64,000 nucleotides of DNA from Ktedonobacter racemifer DSM 44963 (GTDB taxonomy: Bacteria; Chloroflexota; Ktedonobacteria; Ktedonobacterales; Ktedonobacteraceae), in contig NZ_ADVG01000001.1 of assembly GCF_000178855.1 (NCBI RefSeq), positions 3,447,481 to 3,511,480 on the forward strand, given 5' to 3'. Under the pieces are notes generated by a model. The model was not told the DNA's origin. It ran no database searches and saw only the letters and a list, made by a program, of their open reading frames with translations. The translations under genes and the position numbers were made by a program. Positions 37,078 through 47,112 of the stretch are shown piece after piece (the stretch's first letter is position 1; each line of letters begins with the position of its first letter).

Positions 37078-38004
37078 ATGATAATCGAAACCGTGCCCGT
37101 GACGACTCGCTTACGCCACTTGTTGGCAGGTCCTGACCTTCTTCTCGCCCCAGGTGCTTACGACGCCCTCAGTGCTCGCCTGATTGCGCAGGCCGGGTTT
37201 CCGGCTGTGTATATGACGGGATTTGGAACAGCGGCCAGTGCCCTTGGGCAACCGGATGTCGGGTTGGTTACCATGAGTGAGATGGTGACCCGCGCAGGGG
37301 CGCTGACCTCGGTCCTGGGAAATCTTCCTTTGATTGCTGATGCGGATACCGGATATGGCAATCCTCTCAACATCCGCCGCACCGTGCGCGAATATGAGCG
37401 TGCAGGCGTAGCAGCCCTCCACCTGGAAGATCAAGTCTGGCCCAAAAAATGCGGACATCTGGAGGGAAAACATGTCATCCCCTTGGAGGATATGGTCCAG
37501 AAAATCCGTGCGGCGGTGGATGCCCGCGAGGATCCGGACTTCATCATTATCGGACGAACAGATGCCAACGGGGTCTGTGGTATCCACGAGGCGATCCGTA
37601 GAGCTCAGGCCTATCACGAGGCAGGGGCCGATATGCTGCAGATCGAAGCCCCAAAGTCTCGGGAAGAAATGCAACTAATCGCCGAGACGTTCCAGGGAGT
37701 TCCGCTTGTCTTCAACTGGGTCGAAAGCGGCAAGATGCCCCTCTTATCGTTGGAGGAGATCGATCAGTTGGGGTTCAAACTCGTCCTGCTCTCCGTGAGC
37801 CTGCTTTTTGCCGCGACTCACAACGTCCTGGCGTTGCTGGACCTGCTCAAGCAAGGGCAAACACCGACCGCCTTTGGCGAACACATGGTCACCTTCTCCC
37901 AGTTTACCCATCATATTGGACTCCCGGAGATTCAGGCCTTAGAACGTCGTTACGGCCTTGCCCAAGAGAGCGTTGCCAGAGAGCAGTTGCCGACCTGTAG
38001 CTAA
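37078..38004 (+). CDS. Isocitrate lyase/PEP mutase family enzyme
   Basis: 308 aa, full length. LLAPGAYDALSARLIAQAGF, YMTGFGTAAS, LIADADTGYGNPLNIRRTVR (metal-binding Asp residues), LEDQVWPKKCGHLEGK with the family KKCGH catalytic loop, and IIGRTDAN. This fits methylisocitrate lyase, oxaloacetate decarboxylase or carboxyvinyl-carboxyphosphonate mutase subgroups; the loop favours C-C lyase activity over PEP mutase. A ribosome site AAGGAG precedes the ATG. It sits between insertion sequences and may have moved with them. Confidence 0.88.
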   Translation: MIIETVPVTTRLRHLLAGPDLLLAPGAYDALSARLIAQAGFPAVYMTGFGTAASALGQPDVGLVTMSEMVTRAGALTSVLGNLPLIADADTGYGNPLNIRRTVREYERAGVAALHLEDQVWPKKCGHLEGKHVIPLEDMVQKIRAAVDAREDPDFIIIGRTDANGVCGIHEAIRRAQAYHEAGADMLQIEAPKSREEMQLIAETFQGVPLVFNWVESGKMPLLSLEEIDQLGFKLVLLSVSLLFAATHNVLALLDLLKQGQTPTAFGEHMVTFSQFTHHIGLPEIQALERRYGLAQESVAREQLPTCS

Positions 38005-38835
38005 AGGCTTTTGGCCAGATAGACGCATCAGATAGGTGGGATGCTTCCTGAGAGCGTTTCTACGGAGAAACGAGAGAGCATCCCCGCTGGCCTGGCTTTC
38101 TTCGCACCAGTTCAGCGAGCATGCCTTTTCACGAGCGTGATGAATGAGAGAAGGTGCTGATGTTCTTGTCTTTGACCTATCCACAGTATCTTAAAATGAT
38201 GACGAATATGCCTATACGTCATCCGTTCAGACGGCTAGCCGTCTGGGGAGAACTGCGGCTCCCGCTACTCCTCGCCCCACTTGCAAAGGGTCGGAGCTAC
38301 TTTTGCGTAAGATGTTGTACGATCCGTTGATATCGGCATGAATGAGGCGTCCATCCCTGGCACGATACCAACTGCGCGCAACACGCTTGCCTGAAAACAC
38401 CGGCTTCTCAGCCGTGTTGGCTTCATACGTTGGGATGGGGTCACCGTCCAGAAAACTGGCCTTGCTGGTGTAGCTTTCTTCTTGAAGGATGACCCTGATC
38501 CCAACCAGGTGCGCTTTGTAGGTCAACTGCTCAATGAAACGAGCATGGGGAAGCTGCACAAACTGCTGGTTGTTCCTGCGTCCCATACTCACCTCTTGTT
38601 TCCACAAGGGATTCTTGCCAATCACCAACGTCCCGATGCCTTCGCTCACCAACAGATCAATGATCCGACGGCTGGCCGTGTGCAGATACGCATCCACACG
38701 GCGATTGCGCTTCGTCGTCACACGATCCAACTGGCGCGAGGTGTATCGGTTCTCATGCGCGAGGCGTTGCTGCTGCTTGGCGCGCTCTTTGTTGTTAAAA
38801 CTAAGCATGAGTGTCACCACTCCTACTCGTCTTCA

Positions 38836-38869
38836 AAACCGTGCTTGACAGTTTCCCGTCACACGGCTC
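38836..38869 (-). ncRNA. Group II intron domain V
   Basis: The minus strand reads GAGCCGTGTGACGGGAAACT then GTCAAGCACGGTTT: a 34-nt hairpin with a GAAA tetraloop and 2-nt bulge, the intron's catalytic core. Confidence 0.92.
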
Positions 38870-39676
38870 CTCAGTAACATGGCCTTTGTCGTAGGTACCG
38901 TTGGCCTTTTTCGAGTGGCGCTCGTCGTGGCAATGACGATGGAGAGCGAACTTGTTGCTCAATTCCTCTCCGCCTCCTTCACTTTTCGGGGTAATGTGAT
39001 CGATCTCTATGAGGTCTTCATCTTTGAAGTACAGTCCACACCAACGGCATTTTCCCTCTTGCTTCTGTAAAAGTTTTGCTTTAACTCCGTTAAGAAGCGG
39101 GTGTTTCTTGAGTCGCTGGCTCCAGTAAAGAAGATTTCCGTCATATGGGCTGGCAGTTCCTTTCACTTTTACATGACGCCGGATGTATGTTTGTTGGTGG
39201 TTTCGTAGTTGTAGGTCGGGGGTTCGGAAGATCCATCCCTTTCCTTCATCCACTTTCCAATACTTTTGCATAATCCAGTGTCGATTTTTGTTTGGGTGCC
39301 TGCGATTCGCCCATCTTTCCAGTTGTCGAAAAAGTACCATGTCGCAGTGCTTGAATGCCCTTCTTGCACAGATGCTTCGGTAGTAGTTTGCCCATCCGTA
39401 AATGACCGGGTTCAACTCTTTAATGAGCTTTTCCTGTTTCATGCTCCGGTGCTCTGCTACCAGACGATGCGTTTCTTTCACATGGTGCGCAATCGCTTCC
39501 TTACTGGGTCTGATGAGTGTCTTGAAGCCAAGTGGTTGACCATTAGGCCGCTTTCCGGTGTGTGTTTTCCCCATCGGATACTGGCGTATGGTGAAACCAA
39601 GGAAATCAAATCCCGTTTTTCCCTGATATTCCATCAAGGTGTGCGTGATCCGTGTCTTGCTCGGCTTGAGTTCTAG

Positions 39677-41340
39677 TATTACAACGAGACTTTACCAACG
39701 CAGCCCCTGCAAGTGGGCAAGAAGCCGCTTCCGATGAGAGCAATAGGCGGCGTAGTTGTGGCGTTGCTGATAAGAGATCAACGTCAGGACTGCAGGCACA
39801 TCCAGCACAGGTTGGGGCAAGACAACCTGCAAGAGCAAGCGTACCTGAGCGACGCTCAGTGGCAGAGAAGCATGCGCGTCCAAGCTGGGCACCTCATCTG
39901 GGGTGGGCAAGGGACGCGTAGTCGCCGGGCGCAGGATCCCCCTCTCTCTGGTTCAGGTGTTGTTGCCACCGAACCAGGAAATGATGGGCGAGAATGACCA
40001 TGGTCATGTGATGGTGCCACCCGCGCCAGAATCGCAGCTCGTAGTGGTCCATGCCCAGTTCCCCCTTGCATTCGGCAAAACAGGTCTCGATGGGCCAGCG
40101 CATCCCACTCACGCGCACAAACGTGGCAAGCGGCGTCTCTGGAGGAGCATTGCTCAGATAAAATTTCCATTCCGGCTCCTCTGCCGAACCGCTCACTTTG
40201 CGCCGGATCACGACCCAGATTTCTGGGCCTGGCAGGCGATCAAGCGGCAGGATAGCGCGAAGGACGAGAAAATCGGCAACCAGCGGGCCTTTGTGTCCCT
40301 CTAGCAATCTAAACCGTTGCCAGCGCGAGGCGGGCCACTGTTTGGCCAGTTCCTCCACGGTCACTTTGGCGGGGGAGTCGGGATGCAGGCGGGCGCGTCG
40401 GGGAGCAGGTCCTTTGCGTGAAGAGACCTGAGGCCGAACCCAACTGCTCGGAAGCGCTCGCTTCGTTTGCCCGTCCGTTTCCAGGAGCGGCCAGACCTTG
40501 GTGTCTCGCGGGATCTCGGCCAGATACCACAAGCCCACCGCATCCAGCCGTTGCAGGAAAGCAGGGGAGTCGCCGTACCCTTCGTCACAGGCGACCCACT
40601 GGGCTTGGAGACGACCCGAAGCCCTGATGCCCTCGACCAGCTGCGCCGCTAACTCATGCTTCGTTTGAAAGGTGATCTCATCGGGAATCTGGCAGTCCTG
40701 CCACCGCGTTTGGTGGTCCTCAGCGAACCAGGGTTCCGGCAGGTAGAGACGCCGGTCAAGTAAGGTGGCTCCCTTGCGACTGGCATAGCCTACAAAGACG
40801 CCGGCCTGGCAATTGTCCTTTTTGCCGGTGTGCCCGCACCATTGAGGCGCCACGCCTGCTGAGTGATCCCCATGTTTGGGAAAGTCCGAGCCATCCACGA
40901 TGAGCACCCCATCCGCTTCGCCGAGCGTCTCGTTCACCAAGCGCTGGTGTTCGGCCAACAGCGCGTCATCGTCCCACTTGCCCTCTCCAATGAATTGTTG
41001 GAGCGCGCGCACGTGCCGTTCTGCATGTGGTCCCACCCCTAACAGGCGCAGGGCCATCGCTTCGACATTCTTCCGGGGAACATTCGTGGTGAGCAGCCCG
41101 CGCAAGTACAGCGCCGCCCACTCGCGCTGCTCACGTCGGTAGAACAACGGAGCGAAGTGCTGGTGGTAAGCCACCAGCACTTCGGCCAGAGAAGCTACCT
41201 CTTCCGGAGTCCATTCCTGCACCGCCAATTGGCCCGTAAGAAGCGGCTGATCGGCGGTGACATCGAGCATAAAAGACATCGGATTTCACCTCCAGGAACA
41301 AACTTCCTTTCAGTATACCCTAAAAAGTCTCGTTGTAATA
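39677..41340 (-). mobile_element. IS701-family insertion sequence, 1664 bp
   Basis: 17-bp perfect terminal inverted repeats TATTACAACGAGACTTT (39677-39693, and its complement at 41324-41340). Target duplication CTAG at 39673-39676 and 41341-41344, matching the YTAR duplication known for IS701. It lies inside the intron maturase gene. The perfect repeats suggest recent insertion. Confidence 0.95.
39692..41279 (-). CDS. IS701-family DDE transposase with a frameshift near its 3' end
   Basis: The main frame 41279-39894 (461 aa) starts after GGAGGTGAA. DDE residues lie in VLIVDGSDFPKHGDHSAGVA, VACDEGYGDSPAFL and MRWPIETCFAECKGELGMDH. After GDYASLAHPR it hits TGA, while the next frame (to 39692) continues PDEVPSLDAHASLPLSVAQV and YQQRHNYAAYCSHRKRLLAH, a normal IS701 C terminus. 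The shift occurs at a C4 run (about 39901-39906). It could be an inactivating indel or a frameshift used by the element. Confidence 0.85.
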
Positions 41341-43651
41341 CTAGTCCAATGCGCTGTAACCATTCCGAAAGGATTTCTTTTGCTTTTTCGACGCCTTCGA
41401 GCTTGGGATGGAAAACCACCAGATCATCGGCGTAGCGGACAAATTTGGGTCGTCCCTCCTTCCACCGGTAGGCCGCTATCAAGTCCGTTTCCATACCATG
41501 AAGCGCGATATTCATAAGTAATGGTGAGATGACTCCCCCCTGCGGGGTTCCTTTCCGGGTCTCGTCAAATATGCCATTATCAATGATTCCCGCTTTGAGC
41601 CAAGCTTTCACAAGCAGCCTTACTGCGGGATAGGTGTCGAGTTTGGCGAGAAGTGCCTGATGATCAATATGATCAAATGCTCCTTTAATATCGGCATCCA
41701 GGACATACTTTGCCTGTGTGCAGATATTGGTGTGAATGGTTTGAATTGCATCATGACAGGAACGTCCAGGGCGGAAACCAAAGCTATTGGGTTCAAATTT
41801 GGCTTCCCATTGTGGCTCTAAAGCGAACTTTACGAGGCACTGGTGCGAGCGATCTCGCATGATGGGAATCCCCAAGGGTCTTTTCTCATCCTTTCCAGGC
41901 TTGGGAATATAGATCCTTCGCACTGGTTGGGGTTTGTATTGAGACCATTGCTTGGGGTGGATTTGTTCAGCCAGAGTGAAACGCTGGGCCGGTTTGACTG
42001 ATTTTACTCCGTCAATGCCTGCTGTGCGTTTTCCCTGGTTGTCTTGGGTCACTCGTCGAACCGCTAAAAGCCTTGTCGCTCTGGATTTCATCAGAAGTTT
42101 CTGTAGTTTGTGGACTGCTCTTGTGTTGCCACGGCTCTCGGCTTTGAAGATGCGCTTTTGTAGGCGGTAAACATGCTGCTCGAGCTTGCGCCAGGGCAGT
42201 TTGTTCCAACTTTCACTCTCAGGGTCAGGTGGTAGCTTGATCTTGGGTGCCTTCGTTTTCACCATACTACTCGTTTCTCTTCATTCCATGTTACCGTGCC
42301 TACGTCAGCATATCCTGGGCATTACCCCAGGCATTGGCTTTTTAGGCAATCCTTCTCGGAGGCAGCTTGCGGATGGTTTCCTGCTCATCGTATCGACCTC
42401 CAATGAGAGCGTACCTTCGAGTTACTCCGTTCCGATTATCTGTTTTGCGCTGCCGTAGGTTTGTGCTATCCACCGGGTACGCTAGTGAGTGAGGCAGGGT
42501 ATCACGACACTACCCTTTCACTTTCTCCATTGTTTCGCAGATTGGTACCTTACCTTTTGGTCAAGTCTATCAGCCTGTTTGACTTGTTCAACCTAACGAT
42601 GGTTCCGTTGCACATTCGCGTTATTCATTCTGTTGAATGAACTGCTAACCATAGCCGCCTGACTCGGAGATGGGTCTGCTTCAGACTAGCAGTTTCCTCT
42701 CCTGGATACCCGCTTTACGGATTGAGGACCAGTCGCTACCGTAGGGCATCGTCTTTCCGTGCTCACTTCACAGGTGAGGAATTGCACCTCACGTCAGATA
42801 ATCAGTTATCAAGACATTGATCAATGTCTTGCCAGCCTTCCCCTTACTTATCCAGCAAGTTTCGGCTGAACGGATCGCACGTAGCACTGATTGAGGCTTT
42901 TGAGGGGTTTGCCACTCACCAGACGAGGCACAAAACCAGGTTTGTCGCTGGTAATGGCAGCCAGCACATTGACGCCCACATCCACGGCTGCTCGAAGCTG
43001 TGGGTTGACCGCAGCCGGTTGGAGCTCCTGCTCATAGACGACCTCCACCATGTGGCCATCAGCGCGTGGAACGATGCGAACCTGCCGGATGGCTTCCCAG
43101 GTGATCTGAGTCGCAATCTCGATGGGGAGTCCTGATGGGACCAGCTTGCCCGTGCGCTTGAATACCCTCTTGCCCAGGGCTTTTTTCTCGTAGATGAGCA
43201 TGAAGCGGCCCTTGGCCTTGTCTTGATAGCCAGGAATCTTGGGGCGTCCGGTGAAGGCAGAGGGGTCTTCGCGGTAGGCGTCCATCACGCGCAAAAAAGC
43301 TGACCCAATTGTGGTGGAGCTGAATGAGGATGGCATTACTGACTTTGCGAGGGAGGGCACAATAGGCCTCGTGGTGTTTCAAGCGATGAAAGATGGCGGC
43401 GTAGGGCAGATAGGTTTCCTCGTGAATGAAGGCTTGCCGGACGAGGTAATTGGCCTGATTATAGAGGTTTTTGGAGGCAAAGGCCGCCTGATCAATGATG
43501 GCAAAGCATGCATCATGGCGACGAATGAGATGTCGTTCGACCAACTGCACCTGGTGCCTTCTCCTTTTCCAACAACACGTCCTTCGTGTCGGTGAACCTC
43601 TCGCTTGGCGTTTCATACAAGAACATTCTTTCTAACAAAACTCTACCAGAG

Positions 43652-44473
43652 ATGCCTCCATTTGTCAATATCTCTAGCATGATTCCTTGGAAACGTTTAT
43701 CACACCTGTTTTTCCTGTTCGGTGCGGCGGTCCTTGGGGGCGCACTCAATGCGGTCGCAGGAGGAGGCAGTTTTGTTGGGTTTCCTTCCCTGCTGTTCAC
43801 TGGCCTGCCCCCCATTCAGGCAAATGCTACGAATACGATTGCCTTGTGGCCGGGGTCCCTAGCGAGCGTCGGGGCATATTGGCGCGAACTCGCTCAGCAG
43901 AAGCGCGGCTTCCTCCTGCTGCTGGTAGGGAGCAGCCTGGTCGGGGGAATGCTGGGTTCGCTGCTTCTGCTTCGAACACCGCAAGAAACGCTTTTCAATT
44001 TGATACCCTACTTGCTCCTGGGAACGACTGTGCTCTTCGCCTGTCGGACCCTTCTGACGACCAGATTGCGCTGGCTCGTCCGGGAGAACAAGCCGCCTTC
44101 GGTTCCGACACTGGCGGGAGGAGCACTCGCACAACTGGCGATTGCCCTCTATGGAGGATACTTTGGCGGAGGCCTTGGGATTCTCCTGCTCGCCATCCTT
44201 GCCATCATGGGGATGGAAAATGTCCATCAGATGAACTCCCTCAAAACATTGCTGACCAGTTGCATCAATGGAGTGGCAGTGGTCACCTTTCTGTGCGCAG
44301 GGACGATAGCCTGGCCGCAGGCCATCGTAATGATCAGTGGGGCGATTCTTGGTGGCTATGGTGGAGCTTTCTATGGCCGCAAGATTGAGCAACGGTGGGT
44401 GCGCCTCCTGGTGATCCTGGTAGGCTTCAGCCTGACACTGTACTTTTTTGTCCTCCAGAAGGTCCGTGGATAA
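43652..44473 (+). CDS. TauE/SafE (TSUP) family membrane transporter
   Basis: About 273 aa with eight hydrophobic segments. The first holds GGALNAVAGGGSFVGFPSLL, the second half repeats LAQLAIALYGGYFGGGLGIL, the two family signatures. TSUP carriers export sulfite, sulfonates or organosulfur compounds. The start is uncertain: GTG 43586, ATG 43652 and ATG 43679 are all in frame and none has a strong ribosome site; the IS-related tnpB begins only 100 bp away, so the native leader may be altered. Confidence 0.85.
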   Translation: MPPFVNISSMIPWKRLSHLFFLFGAAVLGGALNAVAGGGSFVGFPSLLFTGLPPIQANATNTIALWPGSLASVGAYWRELAQQKRGFLLLLVGSSLVGGMLGSLLLLRTPQETLFNLIPYLLLGTTVLFACRTLLTTRLRWLVRENKPPSVPTLAGGALAQLAIALYGGYFGGGLGILLLAILAIMGMENVHQMNSLKTLLTSCINGVAVVTFLCAGTIAWPQAIVMISGAILGGYGGAFYGRKIEQRWVRLLVILVGFSLTLYFFVLQKVRG

Positions 44474-44591
44474 CGGCGGTGACTCCCCGCATGTGCGATG
44501 CCATACGCTACGCTTTCTGCGCAGAGGTGTGGCATCCACGAGCAGACGGTAAGAGGAACCGACACTTTGCGCCATTTCGTGTGAACGACAG

Positions 44592-44905
44592 GTGTGGGCG
44601 AATGAGCGTCTCTTTTCCCAGACCAGTTCCCAGTTAAACCTGATTCTTTGCGATTCCAGGACAGGGCAACCTTTGGGAAAATGTTGGTTGACGCTCCTCA
44701 TTCTCTCTCATCCGCGACGCATTGCCGCTTTTTACTTGACCCTCGATCCATCCAATTATCGTTCTTGCCTGGCAGTCCTACGTTTAGCTATAGACGCCTA
44801 CCAACGGCGACCACTATCGATGGTGGCCTGGAGTTTACCAGCGTGTACTTTAAGCAACTGCTGGCTCTTTATCGCGTGCGTAAACAGCGGCCAATCATTT
44901 GACAA
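44592..44905 (+). pseudogene. Decayed integrase-core (Mu/Tn552-like) transposase fragment
   Basis: One frame reads KCWLTLLILSHPRRIAAFYL and LDPSNYRSCLAVLRLAIDAY, then another frame gives TIDGGLEFTSVYFKQLLALY. Together these match an rve core with its second Asp followed by LEF/FTS. At least one frameshift and truncation at both ends. No function remains. Confidence 0.55.
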
Positions 44906-44936
44906 ATGGATTCGTGTTTCCCTTCTCATCTCAATC

Positions 44937-45081
44937 GAGAGAACGACTTTATTTCCTTTCTACAAATGTTTGGCATTTACGCTTATAGATATCCTCTCGG
45001 AGGACAATCCAGTTCTCCGAGAGGATATCTACTTTGGAGCAAACTAACTAATAGCTACTGGGGAGTCGGCAACTTTATTCC
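44937..45081. repeat. AACTTTATT-type motifs and a 17-bp palindrome
   Basis: GAGAGAACGACTTTATT at 44937 and GTCGGCAACTTTATTCC at 45065 (inverse match 16/17 to 36385-36401). A 17-bp stem at 44986-45002 and 45015-45031 lies between. They bound the insertion-rich island on its right side. Confidence 0.5.
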
Positions 45082-45112
45082 CCGTGGACAGTAACTTTTA
45101 CGCGAAACCCGC

Positions 45113-46984
45113 CTATTCCACGGTGACGGATTTGGCCAGGTTGCGAGGCTGGTCGACGTTGCAGCCGCGGGCGACGGCGACGTGATAGGCGAAAAGCTGG
45201 AGCGGGATGCTCGCCAGCAGCGGGCTGAAGATCTCCAGGGTCGCGGGGACGTAGAGGACGTCGTGGGCATGCTGCTTGATCTTCTCGTCGCCTTCGGTGG
45301 CGACGACGATGACCTGGGCGTCGCGCGCACGTACCTCCTGGATGTTGCTCACGACCTTGTCGTAGACGTGGGAGGCGGTGGCAACGGCGACCAGGGGCGT
45401 CTCGGGATCAAGTAGGGCAATGGAGCCGTGCTTGAGTTCGCCCGCCGGGAAGCCCTCGGCATGGATATACGAGATCTCTTTGAGCTTGAGCGCGCCCTCC
45501 AGGGCCGTGGGAAAGCCAACGCCGCGCCCGATAAACATCATGCTGTGCGCTCGGGCCATCTCTTGCGCGAGCGGAGCGATGACGTCATCGGAGCTATTGG
45601 CATGCTCCATGATGCTCTGGATCTGCTCGGGCAGGCGCTCAAACGCGCTCAAAATTTCGCGCATCTGCTCAGGCTGAATATAGCCACTGAGCTGGCCCAG
45701 GTAGAGGCCAAGCTGGTAGAGCACTGCTACAGAGTTGATGAAGGACTTGGTGGCGACGACGCAGATCTCAGGACCCGCGTGCAGGTAGAGCACGGCGTCT
45801 GAGAGACGCGTGATGGCGCTGGCGACAACGTTGGTGATGGCGATCACGGTCGCACCATGCTCACGCGCCTGGCGGATACCGACAATGGTATCCAGCGTCT
45901 CGCCCGACTGTGTGACGGCAATACAGAGTGTGTCGGGTCCAACAATGGGTTCGCAGTAGCGGAACTCGGAGGCGGTAATGGCTTCAACCGGGATACGCGT
46001 CCACTTTTCGATGGCGTACTTGGCCAGCAGGCCCGCGTGATAGGATGAGCCGCAGGCCACCACGATGATGCGACGCAGGTTCTCCAGGGCGCCAGAGACA
46101 CGCAACGGCTCCAGTTCGGGCAGGCGCAGCTCACCTTCATGCACCCGACCCAGGAGAGCGCGGCGCAGGGACTCTGGCTGCTCATTGATCTCTTTAATGG
46201 CGAAGTGAGGGTAGCCACCCTTCTCAGCCGCCTCGATATCCCATTCGACGGTGAGCGGCTTGCGCAGTACAATACTGCCCGCCTGGTCGGTGATGGTGAC
46301 GCCGTGGGGACGCAGCTCGGCGACCTCGCCCTCTTCCAGCACGATGATGTTGCGCGTATGCTTGAGCAGGGCGGGAATGTCGGAGGCGAGGAAGTTCTCG
46401 TTCTCGCCCAGACCAACGATGAGGGGTCCACCATTGTGGCGCGCGCCTACCAGCAGGTCGGACTGCTCGCGGCTGACCACAGCGATGGCATAGGTCCCTT
46501 CGACGCGCTTGAGTGCGAGGCGCACGGCCTGGACCAGGTCATGGTTGGCCTCGCCGAGGTAGGCCTGCTCTACCAGGTGGACCAATACCTCGGTATCGGT
46601 CTCGGATTGGAAGGTGTGACCACTAGCGCTGAGCTCCTGGCGCAGGTCGGCATAGTTTTCGATGATGCCGTTGTGGACAAGCGAGAGTGTGCCAGAGCAG
46701 TCTGTATGGGGATGAGCATTACTATCATTAGGGCGTCCATGGGTGGCCCAGCGCGTATGGCCAATGCCAAGCGTGCCCTCACCTGGACGCGAACCGTTGG
46801 AGACGGATGCTACAAGATTGGCGATCTTGCCAACACGGCGATGCAGTTCAAGCTTGCCTGCCGTGGTAAGAACAGCGATACCGGCGGAATCGTAACCGCG
46901 ATATTCGAGTTTACTGAGTCCTTCAAGCAATATAGTCGTAACATCGGTGCTCTCGGGCCCGACGTAGCCAATGATACCACACAT
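45113..46984 (-). CDS. glmS: Glutamine-fructose-6-phosphate aminotransferase (isomerizing)
   Basis: 623 aa from MCGIIGYVG (46984), whose Cys2 is the N-terminal nucleophile after Met removal; the frame extends 30 codons upstream but that would bury the nucleophile. The glutaminase domain has GIGHTRWATHGRPNDSNAHP and HNGIIENYADLR; two SIS domains follow (VACGSSYHAGLLAKY, AVTQSGETLDTI, GRGVGFPTALEGALKLKEIS), ending in NLAKSVTVE. It makes glucosamine-6-phosphate from fructose-6-phosphate and glutamine, the first step to UDP-GlcNAc. Regulated by the glmS ribozyme upstream. Confidence 0.98.
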   Translation of the reverse strand: MCGIIGYVGPESTDVTTILLEGLSKLEYRGYDSAGIAVLTTAGKLELHRRVGKIANLVASVSNGSRPGEGTLGIGHTRWATHGRPNDSNAHPHTDCSGTLSLVHNGIIENYADLRQELSASGHTFQSETDTEVLVHLVEQAYLGEANHDLVQAVRLALKRVEGTYAIAVVSREQSDLLVGARHNGGPLIVGLGENENFLASDIPALLKHTRNIIVLEEGEVAELRPHGVTITDQAGSIVLRKPLTVEWDIEAAEKGGYPHFAIKEINEQPESLRRALLGRVHEGELRLPELEPLRVSGALENLRRIIVVACGSSYHAGLLAKYAIEKWTRIPVEAITASEFRYCEPIVGPDTLCIAVTQSGETLDTIVGIRQAREHGATVIAITNVVASAITRLSDAVLYLHAGPEICVVATKSFINSVAVLYQLGLYLGQLSGYIQPEQMREILSAFERLPEQIQSIMEHANSSDDVIAPLAQEMARAHSMMFIGRGVGFPTALEGALKLKEISYIHAEGFPAGELKHGSIALLDPETPLVAVATASHVYDKVVSNIQEVRARDAQVIVVATEGDEKIKQHAHDVLYVPATLEIFSPLLASIPLQLFAYHVAVARGCNVDQPRNLAKSVTVE

Positions 46985-47112
46985 GGAGGAAGGTATCCTT
47001 TCTTCATGTCGCAGAGCACGTGGGGTCATAGGCTTGCGCAGCCAGGCGGGAAGAAGGGCATAATCTCCCTTCACTTCTCCTGCATAGCTGGAAAAAGCGC
47101 ATAAAACTCCAG

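Larger units (their letters stand above)
38801..42265 (-). pseudogene. Group II intron reverse transcriptase/maturase with HNH domain, split by IS701
   Basis: The N-terminal part (42265-41345) has RT motifs FGFRPGRSCHDAIQ, YVLDADIKGAFDHI, GTPQGGVISPLL and FVRYADDLVVFH. It stops at IGLVL, where IS701 lies. The C-terminal part (39672-38801) continues ELKPSKTRITHTLMEYQGKT with maturase domain X (FDFLGFTIRQYP) and an HNH endonuclease (CRWCGLYFKDED, IEIDHITPKSEGGG, HRHCHDERH). The final 25 codons run through domains V and VI, ending 7 nt before the intron end. About 600 aa if rejoined. The break should abolish retrohoming unless supplied in trans. Confidence 0.9.
38794..42880 (-). mobile_element. 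Group II intron, itself carrying an IS701 insertion
   Basis: The 5' end is GTGCGATCC (minus strand, from 42880), the group II consensus GUGYG, and the 3' end is TTTTAAC before 38793, fitting the AY rule. Domain V is plain at 38836-38869. The maturase gene occupies domain IV; 42266-42880 would be domains I-III. Without the IS701 element the intron would be about 2.4 kb, normal for its type. Confidence 0.9.
38227..43550 (-). pseudogene. TnpB (IS200/IS605-IS1341 type), interrupted by a group II intron and frameshifted
   Basis: The 5' part (43550-42881, GTG start after GGAGAAGG) encodes QLVERHLIRRHDACFAIIDQ, DVGVNVLAAITSDKPGFVPR (RuvC-I Asp) and ends KSLNQCY. The 3' part (38793-38227) resumes NKERAKQQQRLAHENRYTSR and includes LVIGKNPLWKQEVSMG, FIEQLTYKAHLVG, EESYTSKASFLDGD and HADINGSYNILRK. 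The exon join TAC|AAC is in frame. A single extra T in a T6 run at about 43291-43296 breaks the 5' part, so it is dead independently of the intron. In this TnpB group the RuvC-II Glu seems relocated to the EESYTSK segment. A palindrome at the 3' end (38228-38245) probably belongs to the guide-RNA scaffold. Confidence 0.85.

Noticed and set aside
43286..43300. Programmed slippage at the T6 run in TnpB
   Set aside because: Slippage is not known for TnpB, and the gene is already interrupted by an intron; a simple indel is more likely.
43859..44701. 280-codon open frame antisense to the TSUP gene
   Set aside because: Shadow of a well-defined membrane transporter; charged and repetitive without family motifs.
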